DNA of 44,604 nt from Methanomicrobiales archaeon HGW-Methanomicrobiales-6 (GCA_002839575.1 PGYH01000014.1:808-45411), one strand, 5' to 3'. Positions 1 through 8,669 are shown, numbered from the stretch's first letter. Numbers and translations are program-made. Notes: a model not told the origin generated them from the sequence alone.

Positions 1-1
1 G

Positions 2-214
2 ACGGCGAGTGATATCGCCGGGAAGTTCGCGCTTTCCCCGTCCCGCCAATGGCGCTCCTGCACGATGCGGATGATCGATGCCGCTGTCACCCCCGGCACG
101 ACGGCCAACACCGCTGTCTCCCTGGCGGTGACGATGTTTGTGATCCCCCGGATCCCGAGCAGGGCTGTCGCGGTGGCTGCTGGGTTTGCCGCGGGCTCGA
201 TTCTGGGGAGATAA
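2..214 (+). CDS. C-terminal part of a hydrophobic protein (partial at window edge)
   Basis: An open frame enters from the left edge and stops with TAA at 212-214, giving about 70 residues. The last 45 are rich in Ala, Val, Gly and Ile (TAVSLAVTMFVIPRI, then AVAVAAGFAAGSILGR), as expected for one or two terminal membrane segments. Codon third positions are GC-rich like the neighbours. The gene converges on ygiQ, whose stop lies only two bases away. I do not recognise the family, and the start lies outside the window. A membrane protein is inference from hydrophobicity alone. Confidence 0.5.
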   Translation, partial: TASDIAGKFALSPSRQWRSCTMRMIDAAVTPGTTANTAVSLAVTMFVIPRIPSRAVAVAAGFAAGSILGR

Positions 215-216
215 TC

Positions 217-2019
217 TTATCTTCCCCGGCCCTTTCTCCTCGCCGGGACAAGGCACCGCCACGCATTCCCGATGAGGTCCTCCCTCCCGGCCGCGCGGAG
301 CCCTTCGCAGACGAGCCCGTAATTCTCCGGGTCCCGGTAGTGCATGAGCGCCCGCTGGACCCGTTTCTCCCGCCCTTTCGGGACGTAGACCTTCTCGAGG
401 GTGAAGGGGTCGAGGCCGGTATGGTAGATGGTCGTCGATATGCTCATCGGGGTCGGCGTGAAGTCCTGGACCTGTTCGGTGTAGAGACCGGTGTCCCGGA
501 CGTACTCGGCGAGTTCGACCATATCTTCGATCCGGCACCCGGGATGGCCGGACATGAAGTAGGGGACGAGGTACTGCCTCTTCTGCTTGCCTTCCTGGAG
601 GGCCTCGAACCGCTCCCTGAAGGTGTCGAAGACCTCGCGGGGGGGCTTTCCCATGCAGACGCAGACGCGTTCCGAGACGTGTTCGGGGGCGACCTTGAGG
701 TGCCCGGAGACGTGGTTGGCGCAGACCTCGGCGAGGTAATTCTCTTCCTCCGGGATCAGGTCGTAGCGGATGCCCGACGCGATGAAGACCCGCTTCACCT
801 CCGGGATCTCCCGAAGGCGCCGGAGCAGGCGGAGTTGCTCCTCGTGGCTGCGGTCAAGTGCGGGGCAGTCGGTGCAGCGGCGGTCGGGGCAGGTGCCGGC
901 GGTCTCCCACTGGCCGCAGTGGATGCCGTACATGTTCGCCGTCGGCCCGCCGACGTCCTGGACGACGCCCGTAAAGTCCGGCATCTTCGCCATCCGCTCC
1001 ACCTCACGGACGATCGAGTCCGCGCTCCGGCTCTGGATGATCCGCCCCTGGTGATGGGTGAGGGCGCAGAACGAACAGGCCCCAAAACACCCCCGGTGGC
1101 TGACGACCGAGAACCTGACGGGTTCGAGGGCAGGGATGGATTCGGTGTAGGAGGGGTGGGCCCTCCGCGTGTAGGGGAGTTCGTAGACCCGGTCGAGTTC
1201 AACGGACGAGAGCGGCATCGCCGGCGGGTTCTGGACGATGACGGTCTTTGGGTGCGGCTGGACCACGGGTCGGCCCCGGAAGGGGTCCTGCTCGTTGTAG
1301 TGCAGCGCAAACGCTTTCGCGTAGGCGTATCGGTTCTCTTTTACCTCTGCGTAGTCCGGAAGGACGACGTAACCGGTCTGGTCCATGCCTCGCCAGGCCT
1401 TCTTCTCGACACGGTAGGCGGTGCCGGGGATGTCGGTGAGGGTTCTTGCGGCTTCGCCGGCGGCAAGCCGGTCGGCGATCGCGACCACCTGGCGCTCGCC
1501 CATGCCGAAGACGAGCAGGTCGGCCGGGGCGTCGGCGAGGATGGCCTGCCGGACGGAGTCGGACCAGTAGTCGTAGTGGGCGAACCGCCGGAGGCTCGCC
1601 TCGATCCCGCCGATGATGACCGGTGTCTTCGAGAAGAGGGCGTGGACCCGGTCGGTGTAGACCAGGGTCGCCCGGTCGGGCCGGAGGAGTTTTCCCCCCG
1701 GGGAGTAGACATCCGTTCGCCGGCGTTTCAGGTTCGGCGTGAAGGCGTTCACCAGTGAGTCGACGTTCCCGGCCGAGACCGAGAAGAAGAGCCGGGGCTC
1801 GCCGAGACGCCGGAGGTCCTCGTCGCTCTTCCAGTCGGGCTGGGCGATGACGCCGACCGAGTAGCCGGCATCCCAGAGCACCCGCCCGATCAGCGCCGTC
1901 CCGAAGGAGGGATGGTCGACGTAGGCGTCGCCGGTGACGAGGACGACGTCGAACCGGTCGATCCCGAGACGCTCCCCCTCCGCGACTGTCATCGGGAAGT
2001 ATTCCGGCTGCCCGGTCAT
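217..2019 (-). CDS. ygiQ: YgiQ family radical SAM protein
   Basis: A 600-residue protein matching the YgiQ/UPF0313 family of radical S-adenosylmethionine proteins. The N-terminal part (about 20-200) resembles a B12-binding-like domain with the family strings VLVTGDAYVDHPSFG and GGIEASLRRFAHYDYW. The radical SAM cluster motif CxxxCxxC is RGCFGACSFC, with cysteines 311, 315 and 318. A C-terminal region follows containing SGHPGC. The length is usual for the family. The ATG at 2019 overlaps the upstream stop as ATGA, which supports this start and suggests translational coupling to the PPC-domain gene. The substrate of the family is not known to me, so no reaction is claimed. The large ORF on the other strand is a GC-rich shadow. 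Confidence 0.93.
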   Translation of the reverse strand: MTGQPEYFPMTVAEGERLGIDRFDVVLVTGDAYVDHPSFGTALIGRVLWDAGYSVGVIAQPDWKSDEDLRRLGEPRLFFSVSAGNVDSLVNAFTPNLKRRRTDVYSPGGKLLRPDRATLVYTDRVHALFSKTPVIIGGIEASLRRFAHYDYWSDSVRQAILADAPADLLVFGMGERQVVAIADRLAAGEAARTLTDIPGTAYRVEKKAWRGMDQTGYVVLPDYAEVKENRYAYAKAFALHYNEQDPFRGRPVVQPHPKTVIVQNPPAMPLSSVELDRVYELPYTRRAHPSYTESIPALEPVRFSVVSHRGCFGACSFCALTHHQGRIIQSRSADSIVREVERMAKMPDFTGVVQDVGGPTANMYGIHCGQWETAGTCPDRRCTDCPALDRSHEEQLRLLRRLREIPEVKRVFIASGIRYDLIPEEENYLAEVCANHVSGHLKVAPEHVSERVCVCMGKPPREVFDTFRERFEALQEGKQKRQYLVPYFMSGHPGCRIEDMVELAEYVRDTGLYTEQVQDFTPTPMSISTTIYHTGLDPFTLEKVYVPKGREKRVQRALMHYRDPENYGLVCEGLRAAGREDLIGNAWRCLVPARRKGRGR

Positions 2020-2465
2020 GGGAGCGTCCGGTCGAAGACCGGGAGGTTGACACCGGTCTTCTCGTCAGGGAGCCTCCGGGCGGAGATGCCGACGAACTCC
2101 GTAATTATCGCTTCGATCACCAGGTAGACCTCCGCTTTCTCACGGAGGCATCCGGCGAGCGACCGTATGCCCTTCCCTGCCGCGGTGTGGAGGTGGATGG
2201 ACGGCCCGTCCTCCCCGGGGTAGATGGTGGCGAACCCGAGGAGTTCCCAGCCCCCGAAGATCTCTTCGCCCCGCGGGGACGGCGGGATGACCGGCTCCTT
2301 TGGCCCGGTGACAATTTTTGCGGACCGGACGGCGCCAAGGAACTGGATCGTGCCGCTCTGGATGTTCATCGCCGTGACAAACCGCTGGATCTCCCGTAAA
2401 AAGTCCTCTCCGTCGTCGATCCGGACGGTGAAGATCCTGCCGACCTGGCCTTCCGAGTACTGCAT
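2016..2465 (-). CDS. PPC domain (DUF296) protein
   Basis: A 149-residue protein matching the plants-and-prokaryotes-conserved (PPC, DUF296) fold. It opens with GRIFTVRIDDGEDFLREIQRFV, has the central ELLGFATIYPGEDG strand region, and the conserved IHLHTAAGK segment followed by VYLVIEAIITEF. In other prokaryotes the domain forms trimers and is sometimes annotated as DNA-binding; the role here is unknown. The ATG at 2465 is preceded by AGGAGA about eight bases upstream, a clear Shine-Dalgarno. The gene ends in an ATGA overlap with ygiQ, so the two probably form one transcript. It diverges from the acyltransferase gene on the other strand. Confidence 0.85.
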   Translation of the reverse strand: MQYSEGQVGRIFTVRIDDGEDFLREIQRFVTAMNIQSGTIQFLGAVRSAKIVTGPKEPVIPPSPRGEEIFGGWELLGFATIYPGEDGPSIHLHTAAGKGIRSLAGCLREKAEVYLVIEAIITEFVGISARRLPDEKTGVNLPVFDRTLP

Positions 2466-2533
2466 GGATTCACTCTCCTGATATGATGGTGTCGTCTGAT
2501 AGTATTAGTGCTTGACCCGTTGCGTGTGGGGGC

Positions 2534-2542
2534 AGTTATATA
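2534..2542 (+). promoter_or_regulatory. Putative TATA box for the acyltransferase gene
   Basis: The sequence AGTTATATA lies about 50 bases before the GTG start of the acyltransferase gene, which leaves room for a short leader if transcription begins about 25 bases downstream. No experimental support. Confidence 0.4.
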
Positions 2543-2587
2543 CCCGGCCTGCAATGATGCAGTGCCCTCCGGGCGATAGAGAGAGGT

Positions 2588-3718
2588 GTGACTGCGGTGG
2601 TCTGGTTCCGGGAGGTTGAATATCTGCGGGGGTTTGCCGCCCTCGCCGTGATCGCCGTCCACGTCTCCATGAACTACACCCGGATCCCCGGCGTGAACCT
2701 GCTTGCCCTCGTAAACGTCGCCGTCTACGTCGTCGCCCACTTCGCCGTCCCGGTCTTCATCTTCATATCCGGCTGGGTGCTTGGCGCACGGTATTCAGGT
2801 GAATACTCCATCCGGGACTTCTACCGCCGCCGGGCCCAGACAATCCTTCTGCCCTACCTCTTCTTCACCGCCCTCTACCTCATGGTGACGGTCGAGGGGA
2901 CGTTCGGGTTCGCCGGCGTGCCGGCGCCCGGGAGGGTTGCGGAAGCCCTCCTCCTCGGGACCGCCGCCTACAACCTCTGGTTCTTTGTTCTGATCATCCA
3001 GCTCTACCTCCTCTTCCCGCTGATCGCAAGAGGCTACGACCGGTTCGACCGGGGCGGTGCGGCGTTCTTTCTCCTCCTCGCCCTCCTCTTCGTCCAGGTC
3101 CTCTGGAACGTGGGCGCCCACCTTGCGGGAGCGTTTGCGGGCACGGAGTGGTACACCGTGCTGATCCGCGTCTTCCCGTCGCACCTCTTCTACTTCGTCC
3201 TCGGGATCTACGTCGCCCGGCATACGGACCGGTTCCGGTCGCAGCTCCGGTCTCTCTCCCCTGCGGGGGTCCTCGCCGCGGCCGGTGCGGGCGCCCTCCT
3301 CCTCGGGGGCATGTGGGCGGTGGCCGTGCACCACTACGGGAGCCTCTCCGGCGCGACGCTCTCCGTCTTTTGCATCTACCGGATCCTTGAGCCGTTCTAC
3401 TACGTTCCCGTCATCGCCGTGCTCGTCCTCGCGGCCTGGCGGCTGGAGGAGGCCGGCGGGGGGAGGACTGCGGGCGCCTCCCGGTCCTTCGGGGAGCACT
3501 CCTATGGGATCTACCTCATCCACCCGCTCGTCATCGCGGCCGGTGCGGCTGCCTGGTTCTCCCTCACCGGGCTGTCGTGGGCGGACTGGGAGACCTACCC
3601 GGTGATCTTTCTCGGGGCGGCGGCGGCGAGCTACGGGGCGGTGCGGGCGGTGTCGAGGGTGCCGTACGCGGGGTACCTGGTGGGGGAGTCGCGGGTGCGG
3701 CGGGGGCCGTTGCAGTAG
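2588..3718 (+). CDS. Acyltransferase family 3 (OafA/YrhL-like) membrane protein
   Basis: A 376-residue multi-pass membrane protein. The N-terminus has the typical acyltransferase-3 opening (REVEYLRGFAALAVIAVHV), with the family His in the first membrane segment, followed by about nine more hydrophobic stretches. The motif FRRR/FYRRRAQTILLPYL after the second segment and SYGIYLIHPLVI near the C-terminus are also family marks. Such enzymes transfer acyl groups to surface polysaccharides or lipids; the acceptor cannot be told. The GTG at 2588 sits almost on top of a GAGAGGTG sequence. The in-frame GTG at 2597 has better spacing (about eight bases) and may be the true start. It diverges from the PPC-domain gene. 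Confidence 0.85.
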   Translation: MTAVVWFREVEYLRGFAALAVIAVHVSMNYTRIPGVNLLALVNVAVYVVAHFAVPVFIFISGWVLGARYSGEYSIRDFYRRRAQTILLPYLFFTALYLMVTVEGTFGFAGVPAPGRVAEALLLGTAAYNLWFFVLIIQLYLLFPLIARGYDRFDRGGAAFFLLLALLFVQVLWNVGAHLAGAFAGTEWYTVLIRVFPSHLFYFVLGIYVARHTDRFRSQLRSLSPAGVLAAAGAGALLLGGMWAVAVHHYGSLSGATLSVFCIYRILEPFYYVPVIAVLVLAAWRLEEAGGGRTAGASRSFGEHSYGIYLIHPLVIAAGAAAWFSLTGLSWADWETYPVIFLGAAAASYGAVRAVSRVPYAGYLVGESRVRRGPLQ

Positions 3719-3880
3719 GGAGTGTGCCTCAAATCCGACACCATCGGGTTCGCCGTACAATCTCGCCCCTGGCAAAGTCTTCCGATCGTTCGCGATCGTT
3801 CACAGTGGTGTCCTGCAGCACGGCCGATAATCTATAAGCAAGATGAGGGCTCCCGGGGGATGCGAAAGGAGATGGATTGA

Positions 3881-4411
3881 ATGGCACAGGAACTGCAAAA
3901 GAGCGAAGAGTCGGCCCGCAGAGAGAGGAACCCTACCCGGATCACGGCAGAACCCGGAAAGCAGGAGATGATCATTACCCGGGAGTTCGATGCTCCGCGG
4001 GACCTGGTCTTTCGGGCTTACACCGACCCGAAACTCTATGAGCAGTGGATCGGCCCCCGGGGCCTCACCACGAGGATAGAGACGTTTGAACCCCGGAGCG
4101 GGGGGAGCTGGCGGTATGTTCAGATGGACGAGGAGGAGAACGAGTACGGGTTCCATGGGGTGAATCACGACGTGACGCCGCCCGAGCGGATCATCCAGAC
4201 CTTTGAGTTCGAGGGACTCCCGGAGCCCGGGCACGCCGTCCTGGACGTGGCGAAGTTCGAGGAACTGCCCGGCAACCGGACGAGATTCACCGGCCGGTCG
4301 GTCTTCCTCTCGGTGGAGGACCGCGACGGGATGATGCAGTCCGATATGGAGGAAGGCATGAAGGACTCCTTCTCCCGCCTGGATGAACTCCTGGAGAGGC
4401 TGCAGAAGTAG
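3881..4411 (+). CDS. SRPBCC (AHSA1-like) domain protein
   Basis: A 176-residue protein with the START/Bet v1-like (SRPBCC, AHSA1) signature. This runs from [30 protein letters not shown] near residue 30 to the C-terminal helix ending [16 protein letters not shown]. The first 25 residues are charged and probably disordered. Members bind hydrophobic ligands or act as activator-like proteins, and no specific substrate can be proposed. The ATG at 3881 has AGGAGAT about ten bases upstream. A CTATAAG box near 3833 could be the promoter. The gene stands alone between the acyltransferase and the toxin-antitoxin pair. Confidence 0.85.
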   Translation: MAQELQKSEESARRERNPTRITAEPGKQEMIITREFDAPRDLVFRAYTDPKLYEQWIGPRGLTTRIETFEPRSGGSWRYVQMDEEENEYGFHGVNHDVTPPERIIQTFEFEGLPEPGHAVLDVAKFEELPGNRTRFTGRSVFLSVEDRDGMMQSDMEEGMKDSFSRLDELLERLQK

Positions 4412-4431
4412 GGTCGTCGGGGGGAGCTTGA

Positions 4432-4448
4432 GAAACTCAAAGAGTTTC
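4432..4448. terminator. Short perfect hairpin after the SRPBCC gene
   Basis: GAAACTC, a three-base AAA loop and GAGTTTC form a perfect seven-pair stem 20 bases after the SRPBCC stop codon. No T-tract follows, so a terminator role is only a guess. The rest of 4449-4642 shows no gene or repeat that I recognise. Confidence 0.35.
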
Positions 4449-4642
4449 GACGGGGGAGAGTCACCTCCCCTCAGTCCAGCGCGGGGACGGTATCGGTAGT
4501 CGGGATGGCTCCCGGATCATCCCCGCCACCCGGAACAGAGGTGATCTCCCCGCCACGCGTACCGGTTCTCCTCCAGGTTATCGGGTGAAACCGGCGATGA
4601 GGGACCGGTTGCAGGCCGGGACCCCCTCGTCACCATTCGTGC

Positions 4643-5020
4643 TTACCGGCGCTCGCTGCTCGTGGATCCGTCCGCGGCCAGGTCATCCCGGAGGGCCTGC
4701 ATCGCGGACCTGAGGGGAGGGATGTCATCCCGAATCGTCCTCCAGATGATCGCTCTGTTGATCCCGAAGTAGGCATGGATCAGTTTGTCGCGCATACCAG
4801 CCATCTCAGCCCAGGGGTATCCGGGGTAATTCTCCCTGATCTCGCGGGGAATACACGTCGTCGCCTCACCGATCACTTCCAGTGCTCGCGTGACCGCGTA
4901 GACGGTCTTATCGTCCTCGGAGAACTCCTCATACGACATACCCTGGGTGAAAACCTCGATCTTATCGACGGCGTCAAGGATATCGTCCAGGTAGTCGAGG
5001 GTGTTCCGCGGAGCCGTCAT
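4643..5020 (-). CDS. hepT: HepT-like toxin (DUF86, HEPN ribonuclease)
   Basis: A 125-residue helical protein of the DUF86/HepT family, the toxin of HepT-MntA modules. The HEPN active-site motif R-x4-H-x-Y is visible as RDKLIHAYFG, with Arg77, His82 and Tyr84. In characterised pairs this motif cleaves RNA, and the Tyr is adenylylated by the partner nucleotidyltransferase. The C-terminal WRTIRDDIPPLRSAMQAL is typical. The ATG at 5020 overlaps the upstream mntA stop as ATGA, so the pair is co-translated, antitoxin first. It lies just upstream of the CRISPR-Cas locus, which is consistent with a defence cluster. Confidence 0.88.
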   Translation of the reverse strand: MTAPRNTLDYLDDILDAVDKIEVFTQGMSYEEFSEDDKTVYAVTRALEVIGEATTCIPREIRENYPGYPWAEMAGMRDKLIHAYFGINRAIIWRTIRDDIPPLRSAMQALRDDLAADGSTSSERR

Positions 5021-5334
5021 ACGTAGATAACCTCATTCAGGATACGGCGGCCGATACGGGGTTTGAGCGCGCTCTTTTCGACCAGGTCTACCGGTCTGCC
5101 GAGGATCTCGGAGAGATAGCGCTCAAGCCTGAGAAACCCGAAGATCCCCGGCACCTCAGAGAATTCGACCAGGATGTCCACGTCGCTTTCCTCGCGCTCC
5201 TCGCCGCGCCGGCACGAGCCGAAGATGCCGATGGACCCGACGTGATAGGTCTCTTCCAGGTACGCCTTCTTCCTCCGGAGAATGCCGATGATCCGTGCAC
5301 ACTCCCCGTCGGCTTCGCGGGTGACGGAATCCAT
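5017..5334 (-). CDS. mntA: MntA-like minimal nucleotidyltransferase antitoxin
   Basis: A 105-residue minimal nucleotidyltransferase. The fold's active site is present: GSCRRG at 39-44 (the GSxxRG motif) and DVD at 51-53, the metal-binding aspartates. The start is placed at ATG 5334. The open frame continues upstream to a TTG at 5385, but that extension contains a likely TATA box (CTATACG near 5370), so it is probably untranslated. In characterised systems MntA transfers AMP to HepT and so silences it. It sits directly upstream of hepT with a four-base overlap. Confidence 0.85.
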   Translation of the reverse strand: MDSVTREADGECARIIGILRRKKAYLEETYHVGSIGIFGSCRRGEEREESDVDILVEFSEVPGIFGFLRLERYLSEILGRPVDLVEKSALKPRIGRRILNEVIYV

Positions 5335-5435
5335 TCCTGATCGGGATATGCGCTGTTCTCTTACGTATAGATATCCCCGGTACAAAGGCTCTGCCCGGCA
5401 CCCGGGGAAAAAAGAGCGAGGGAAGAGTCCCCGAT

Positions 5436-5600
5436 TCAGTCCAGCGACGCAACAGCGTCGGCCCAGGTCTCGACCGCGGTGCGGATGGCGTCGTCCTGGT
5501 AGGACGAGATCCGGACGGTCTTTCTGGTGAAGGTGACGTAGTAGTCGTTGCCGGAGGGATCGTGGCGGTGCTGGTGAAGGTGCTCGGCGGGGGGTGAAGG
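5436..5600 (-). pseudogene. Coding-like remnant without a start codon
   Basis: On the minus strand a frame ending in TGA at 5436-5438 reads as a plausible protein tail: HDPSGNDYYVTFTRKTVRI, then SSYQDDAIRTAVETWADAVASLD. Third positions are GC-rich as in real genes here. Going upstream, the frame runs through a low-complexity Pro/Ala stretch into a stop near 5650 with no ATG, GTG or TTG, so it cannot be expressed as it stands. I interpret it as the 3' remnant of a small gene, or a small gene with a frameshift. The family is not recognised. The remaining bases up to the cas3 promoter show nothing else. Confidence 0.4.
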
Positions 5601-5770
5601 AGGAGCGGCTGCCCCACCCCTGCCGGAGAGGGTTCTGTCTCTCGTTTAATAGCAGGTGCGACTATGCCCCTTCAACGCCCGGCGGCTGCGCCCTCTAACT
5701 GAGGATTGGTTCCTGATGTGGCTTTTCTTCCGGGAATTCCGGCAGGAAGGTGCCGAAGACGAAACGGCTG

Positions 5771-5779
5771 CATTTATTA
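5771..5779 (+). promoter_or_regulatory. Putative TATA box of the cas operon
   Basis: CATTTATTA lies 37-45 bases before the cas3 start, in a GC-rich background. Transcription starting about 25 bases downstream would give a short leader containing GGTGA at 5802-5806, a possible Shine-Dalgarno for ATG 5816. Confidence 0.45.
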
Positions 5780-5815
5780 TTCCTTCATCGAACTGTTAGA
5801 TCGGTGACTGGTTCG

Positions 5816-7996
5816 ATGTATTACGCTCACTCTACGGACGATCCCGATAAGCGCGACTGGCAGTTGCTGAGAGTTCACCTGCAGAACGTGGCCGGCATTG
5901 CTTCGGAGTTTGCAGGTTGTTTCGGTGCCGGTGACCTTGGCTATGCCGGTGGCTTGCTGCACGATATCGGGAAGTACTCGCCTGAGTTCCAGCGGCGCCT
6001 CGAGGGAGCAACCATGCGGGTCGACCACTCGACTGCCGGTGCACGGGAGGCAAGGGGGTTGTATCACTGGCAGTTGAGCCGTGTTCTGGAGTATATCATC
6101 ACCGGGCACCACGGCGGCCTCTTAAATTACGGCAGCAGTGAAAGCGGGCTTGAGGAGCGCCTGGGAGACAAACTTCTGCCGGATTATTCGGCATACCGGG
6201 ATGAGATCTCAATCCCTGATCTCGCGAGTTTCCGCCTGGGGCTGCAGCCGGTTCAGAAAAAGATGGGATTCTCAATAGGTTTCTTCACGCGCATGCTCTA
6301 CTCGTGCCTTGTCGATGGGGATTCCCTCGATACCGAAGGTTTTGCAGACCCCGGCTCGGCCTCTGTCCGGGGGCGCTACGAATCGTTCGAGATCCTCTCC
6401 CGGAGATTCGATGAGTATATGGCCGCACTCCTCTCGGGCGCCGACGAGACCCCGATCAACAGGCAGAGGAGGGAGATCTATCAGCAGTGCAGAGAGAAGG
6501 CAGTCCTCCCTCCACAGATGTTTACCCTGACCGTTCCGACCGGTGGGGGGAAGACGCTCTCATCCATGGCGTTTGCGCTTGACCACCTGAGACAACACGA
6601 TCTACAGAGGATCTTCTATGTAATCCCCTATACGAGCATCATCGAACAGAACGCCGCTACGTTCAGGAAGATCTTCGGGAGCCGGAACGTGCTGGAGCAC
6701 CACAGCAACTTCGATCCGAAGGCCGTAACCGGCGATGACGTCGATACCGTGAAGCGTCTCCTCGAACTCTCGGCCGAGAACTGGGATATGCCAATCACCG
6801 TGACGACGAACGTCCAGTTCTTTGAGTCGCTCTTCTCGAACAAGCGATCGAGATGCCGGAAGATCCACAACCTTGCCCGGAGCGTGATCATCCTCGACGA
6901 GGCCCAGATGCTGCCGACGGACTTCCTGCGCCCCTGTCTCCAGGCCCTTTCCGAACTCGTCCAGAACTACGGTTCCACAGTCGTCATCTGCACGGCAACC
7001 CAGCCGAAACTCAGTGTTCTCCTGGACGAATCTGTCAGCCCCGTCGAGATCATGCGGTCGCCTGCAGAACTCTACGAAGCGTTTCGGCGTGTGCACGTGA
7101 ACGATCTCGGGTCGTTGAGCGACGAGGAACTCACTGCGAGGCTGAAAAAGCACCGCCAGGTTCTGTGTATCGTCAACACCCGGGCACATGCACAGCACCT
7201 GCATGCTGCACTCTCGGAACACGGCAGGTGCTACCACCTGAGCGCCAGAATGTGCCCTGCTCACAGAAGGAAGCAACTGGGGGAAATTAAGGACCTGCTC
7301 AAAGCGGGTGCAGAGTGCCGTGTCGTCTCGACCCAGCTGATTGAGGCCGGTGTGGACATCGATTTCCCTGTTGTCTACCGGGCGATAGCCGGCGTTGACT
7401 CTATCGCTCAGGCGGCCGGGCGGTGCAACCGCGAGGGGAAGGCAGACCGGGGCGAGATCTATGTCTTCCGGTCGACCGAGAGGTATGGTCAGGCCACGAG
7501 CTGGCAGCACCTGACTGCGGAGGTCGGCAGGATGGTCATGGATGCGCATGGCGACCCGCTCTCTCTTCCGGCCGTCGAGGCCTACTTCCAGAGACTCTAC
7601 TCATATAAAGGCGACGAAGGTCTCGACCGGGAGGGGATACTGCAGGCGTTCGAGAAGAGGGCTCGTGAGTTTGCATTCCCGTTCGAGGATGTCGGCTGGA
7701 AATTCAGCATCATCGAGCAGGGAACGAAAGATCTCGTCATACCCTATGGCGAAGAGGGGAGAACGCTCGTGGACGAACTCCGATCCAGTGAATCGCCGTG
7801 GAAGTATGCACGACGCCTGCAGGGGTACACGATCAACATCTATCCCAATGAGTTCCGGGAGCTGGAGCGCGCAGATGAAATCGTTCTTTTAGGCGATAGG
7901 TTCTACGTGCTGAACGATATGAGCAAATACTCCGAGGAAACTGGACTTATAAATAGAAAAGATATTGGTGGGGAGGGGTCACTACTGATTGTTTAG
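5816..7996 (+). CDS. cas3: Cas3 nuclease-helicase, type I-C
   Basis: A 726-residue single-chain Cas3 with an N-terminal HD nuclease and a C-terminal superfamily 2 helicase. HD marks are His21, GGLLHDIGKYSPEFQ (His49-Asp50), DHSTAGA near 70 and GHHGG near 98. Helicase marks are Walker A PTGGGKT (241-247), DEAQ (361-364), CTATQP, the STQLIEAGVDIDF segment and QAAGRCNREG. Cas3 is recruited by the I-C Cascade complex and degrades target DNA. The start is placed at ATG 5816 (MYYAHSTDD), which fits the family N-terminus. An upstream ATG at 5750 would place the TATA box inside the gene. It is first of seven tightly packed cas genes. Confidence 0.96.
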   Translation: MYYAHSTDDPDKRDWQLLRVHLQNVAGIASEFAGCFGAGDLGYAGGLLHDIGKYSPEFQRRLEGATMRVDHSTAGAREARGLYHWQLSRVLEYIITGHHGGLLNYGSSESGLEERLGDKLLPDYSAYRDEISIPDLASFRLGLQPVQKKMGFSIGFFTRMLYSCLVDGDSLDTEGFADPGSASVRGRYESFEILSRRFDEYMAALLSGADETPINRQRREIYQQCREKAVLPPQMFTLTVPTGGGKTLSSMAFALDHLRQHDLQRIFYVIPYTSIIEQNAATFRKIFGSRNVLEHHSNFDPKAVTGDDVDTVKRLLELSAENWDMPITVTTNVQFFESLFSNKRSRCRKIHNLARSVIILDEAQMLPTDFLRPCLQALSELVQNYGSTVVICTATQPKLSVLLDESVSPVEIMRSPAELYEAFRRVHVNDLGSLSDEELTARLKKHRQVLCIVNTRAHAQHLHAALSEHGRCYHLSARMCPAHRRKQLGEIKDLLKAGAECRVVSTQLIEAGVDIDFPVVYRAIAGVDSIAQAAGRCNREGKADRGEIYVFRSTERYGQATSWQHLTAEVGRMVMDAHGDPLSLPAVEAYFQRLYSYKGDEGLDREGILQAFEKRAREFAFPFEDVGWKFSIIEQGTKDLVIPYGEEGRTLVDELRSSESPWKYARRLQGYTINIYPNEFRELERADEIVLLGDRFYVLNDMSKYSEETGLINRKDIGGEGSLLIV

Positions 7997-8669
7997 GGAG
8001 GTGACGGCTATTGGCTATGGAATACGACTGAAGGTCTGGGGTGATTACGCCTGTTTTACCCGACCGGAGATGAAGACGGAGCGGGTGAGTTACGATGTGA
8101 TGACGCCGTCGGCTGCACGGGGCATCCTCGAGGCGATCCATTGGAAACCTGCCATCTGCTGGAAAATCGACAAAATTCACGTTTTGAACCCGATAAAGTT
8201 CGACAACATCCGCCGAAACGAGAGGGCAGGTAAGATTCCGGCGGCGAAGGTGAAGAGCGCGCTTCGCGGGAAAGATGTTGCTCTCTTTCAAGATCAGTCC
8301 CAGGGGGCTGTCCAGCGGGCTTCTCTGCTGTTGCGTGATGTCTGTTACGGGATCGAAGCGCATTTCGAACTGACCAATCAGGCGACGGCCGAAGACACCG
8401 TCGAGAAACATTACAACATCATGCTCCGCAGGATGCGGAAGGGGCAGTGCTTCTACCAGCCTTACTTCGGCTGCCGTGAGTTCCCGGTCCGGTTTGAACT
8501 CGTTGAGGGAGAGATGCCGAAGTCCTGCTACACCGGAGAGAAGGATCTCGGGTTCATGCTCTACGACATCGATTTTGCCGAGGATATGAAGGCCATCTTT
8601 TTCCGGGCGGTTATGGTGGACGGCATCATCGATGTGCAGCGCTGCCTCGCTTTCGGGGGCGTCTCATGA
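7989..8669 (+). CDS. cas5c: Cas5c (Cas5d) pre-crRNA endonuclease
   Basis: The type I-C Cas5 protein, which in this subtype replaces Cas6 by cutting the pre-crRNA and then stays on the crRNA 5' handle. The diagnostic N-terminal string WGDYACFTRPEMKTERVSYD and TPSAARGILEAIHWKP are present, and the length is normal. The start is unclear. The family begins at about GYGIRLKVWGDY, but the frame has no ATG there. Candidates are TTG 7989 (used here, overlapping cas3 by eight bases), GTG 8001, and an ATT at 8010 which is the only one well spaced from the strong GGGAGGTGA at 7996-8004. The stop overlaps cas8c as ATGA. Confidence 0.94.
   Translation: MFREVTAIGYGIRLKVWGDYACFTRPEMKTERVSYDVMTPSAARGILEAIHWKPAICWKIDKIHVLNPIKFDNIRRNERAGKIPAAKVKSALRGKDVALFQDQSQGAVQRASLLLRDVCYGIEAHFELTNQATAEDTVEKHYNIMLRRMRKGQCFYQPYFGCREFPVRFELVEGEMPKSCYTGEKDLGFMLYDIDFAEDMKAIFFRAVMVDGIIDVQRCLAFGGVS

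Noticed and set aside
49-1758. 569-residue ORF on the plus strand opposite ygiQ
   Set aside because: It is an antisense shadow in GC-rich DNA. ygiQ has the radical SAM motif and a coupled start; this ORF has no family features.
2795-3775. 326-residue minus-strand ORF over the acyltransferase gene
   Set aside because: It has low-complexity Pro/Arg/Glu sequence with no motif, and the plus-strand gene has membrane segments and family strings.
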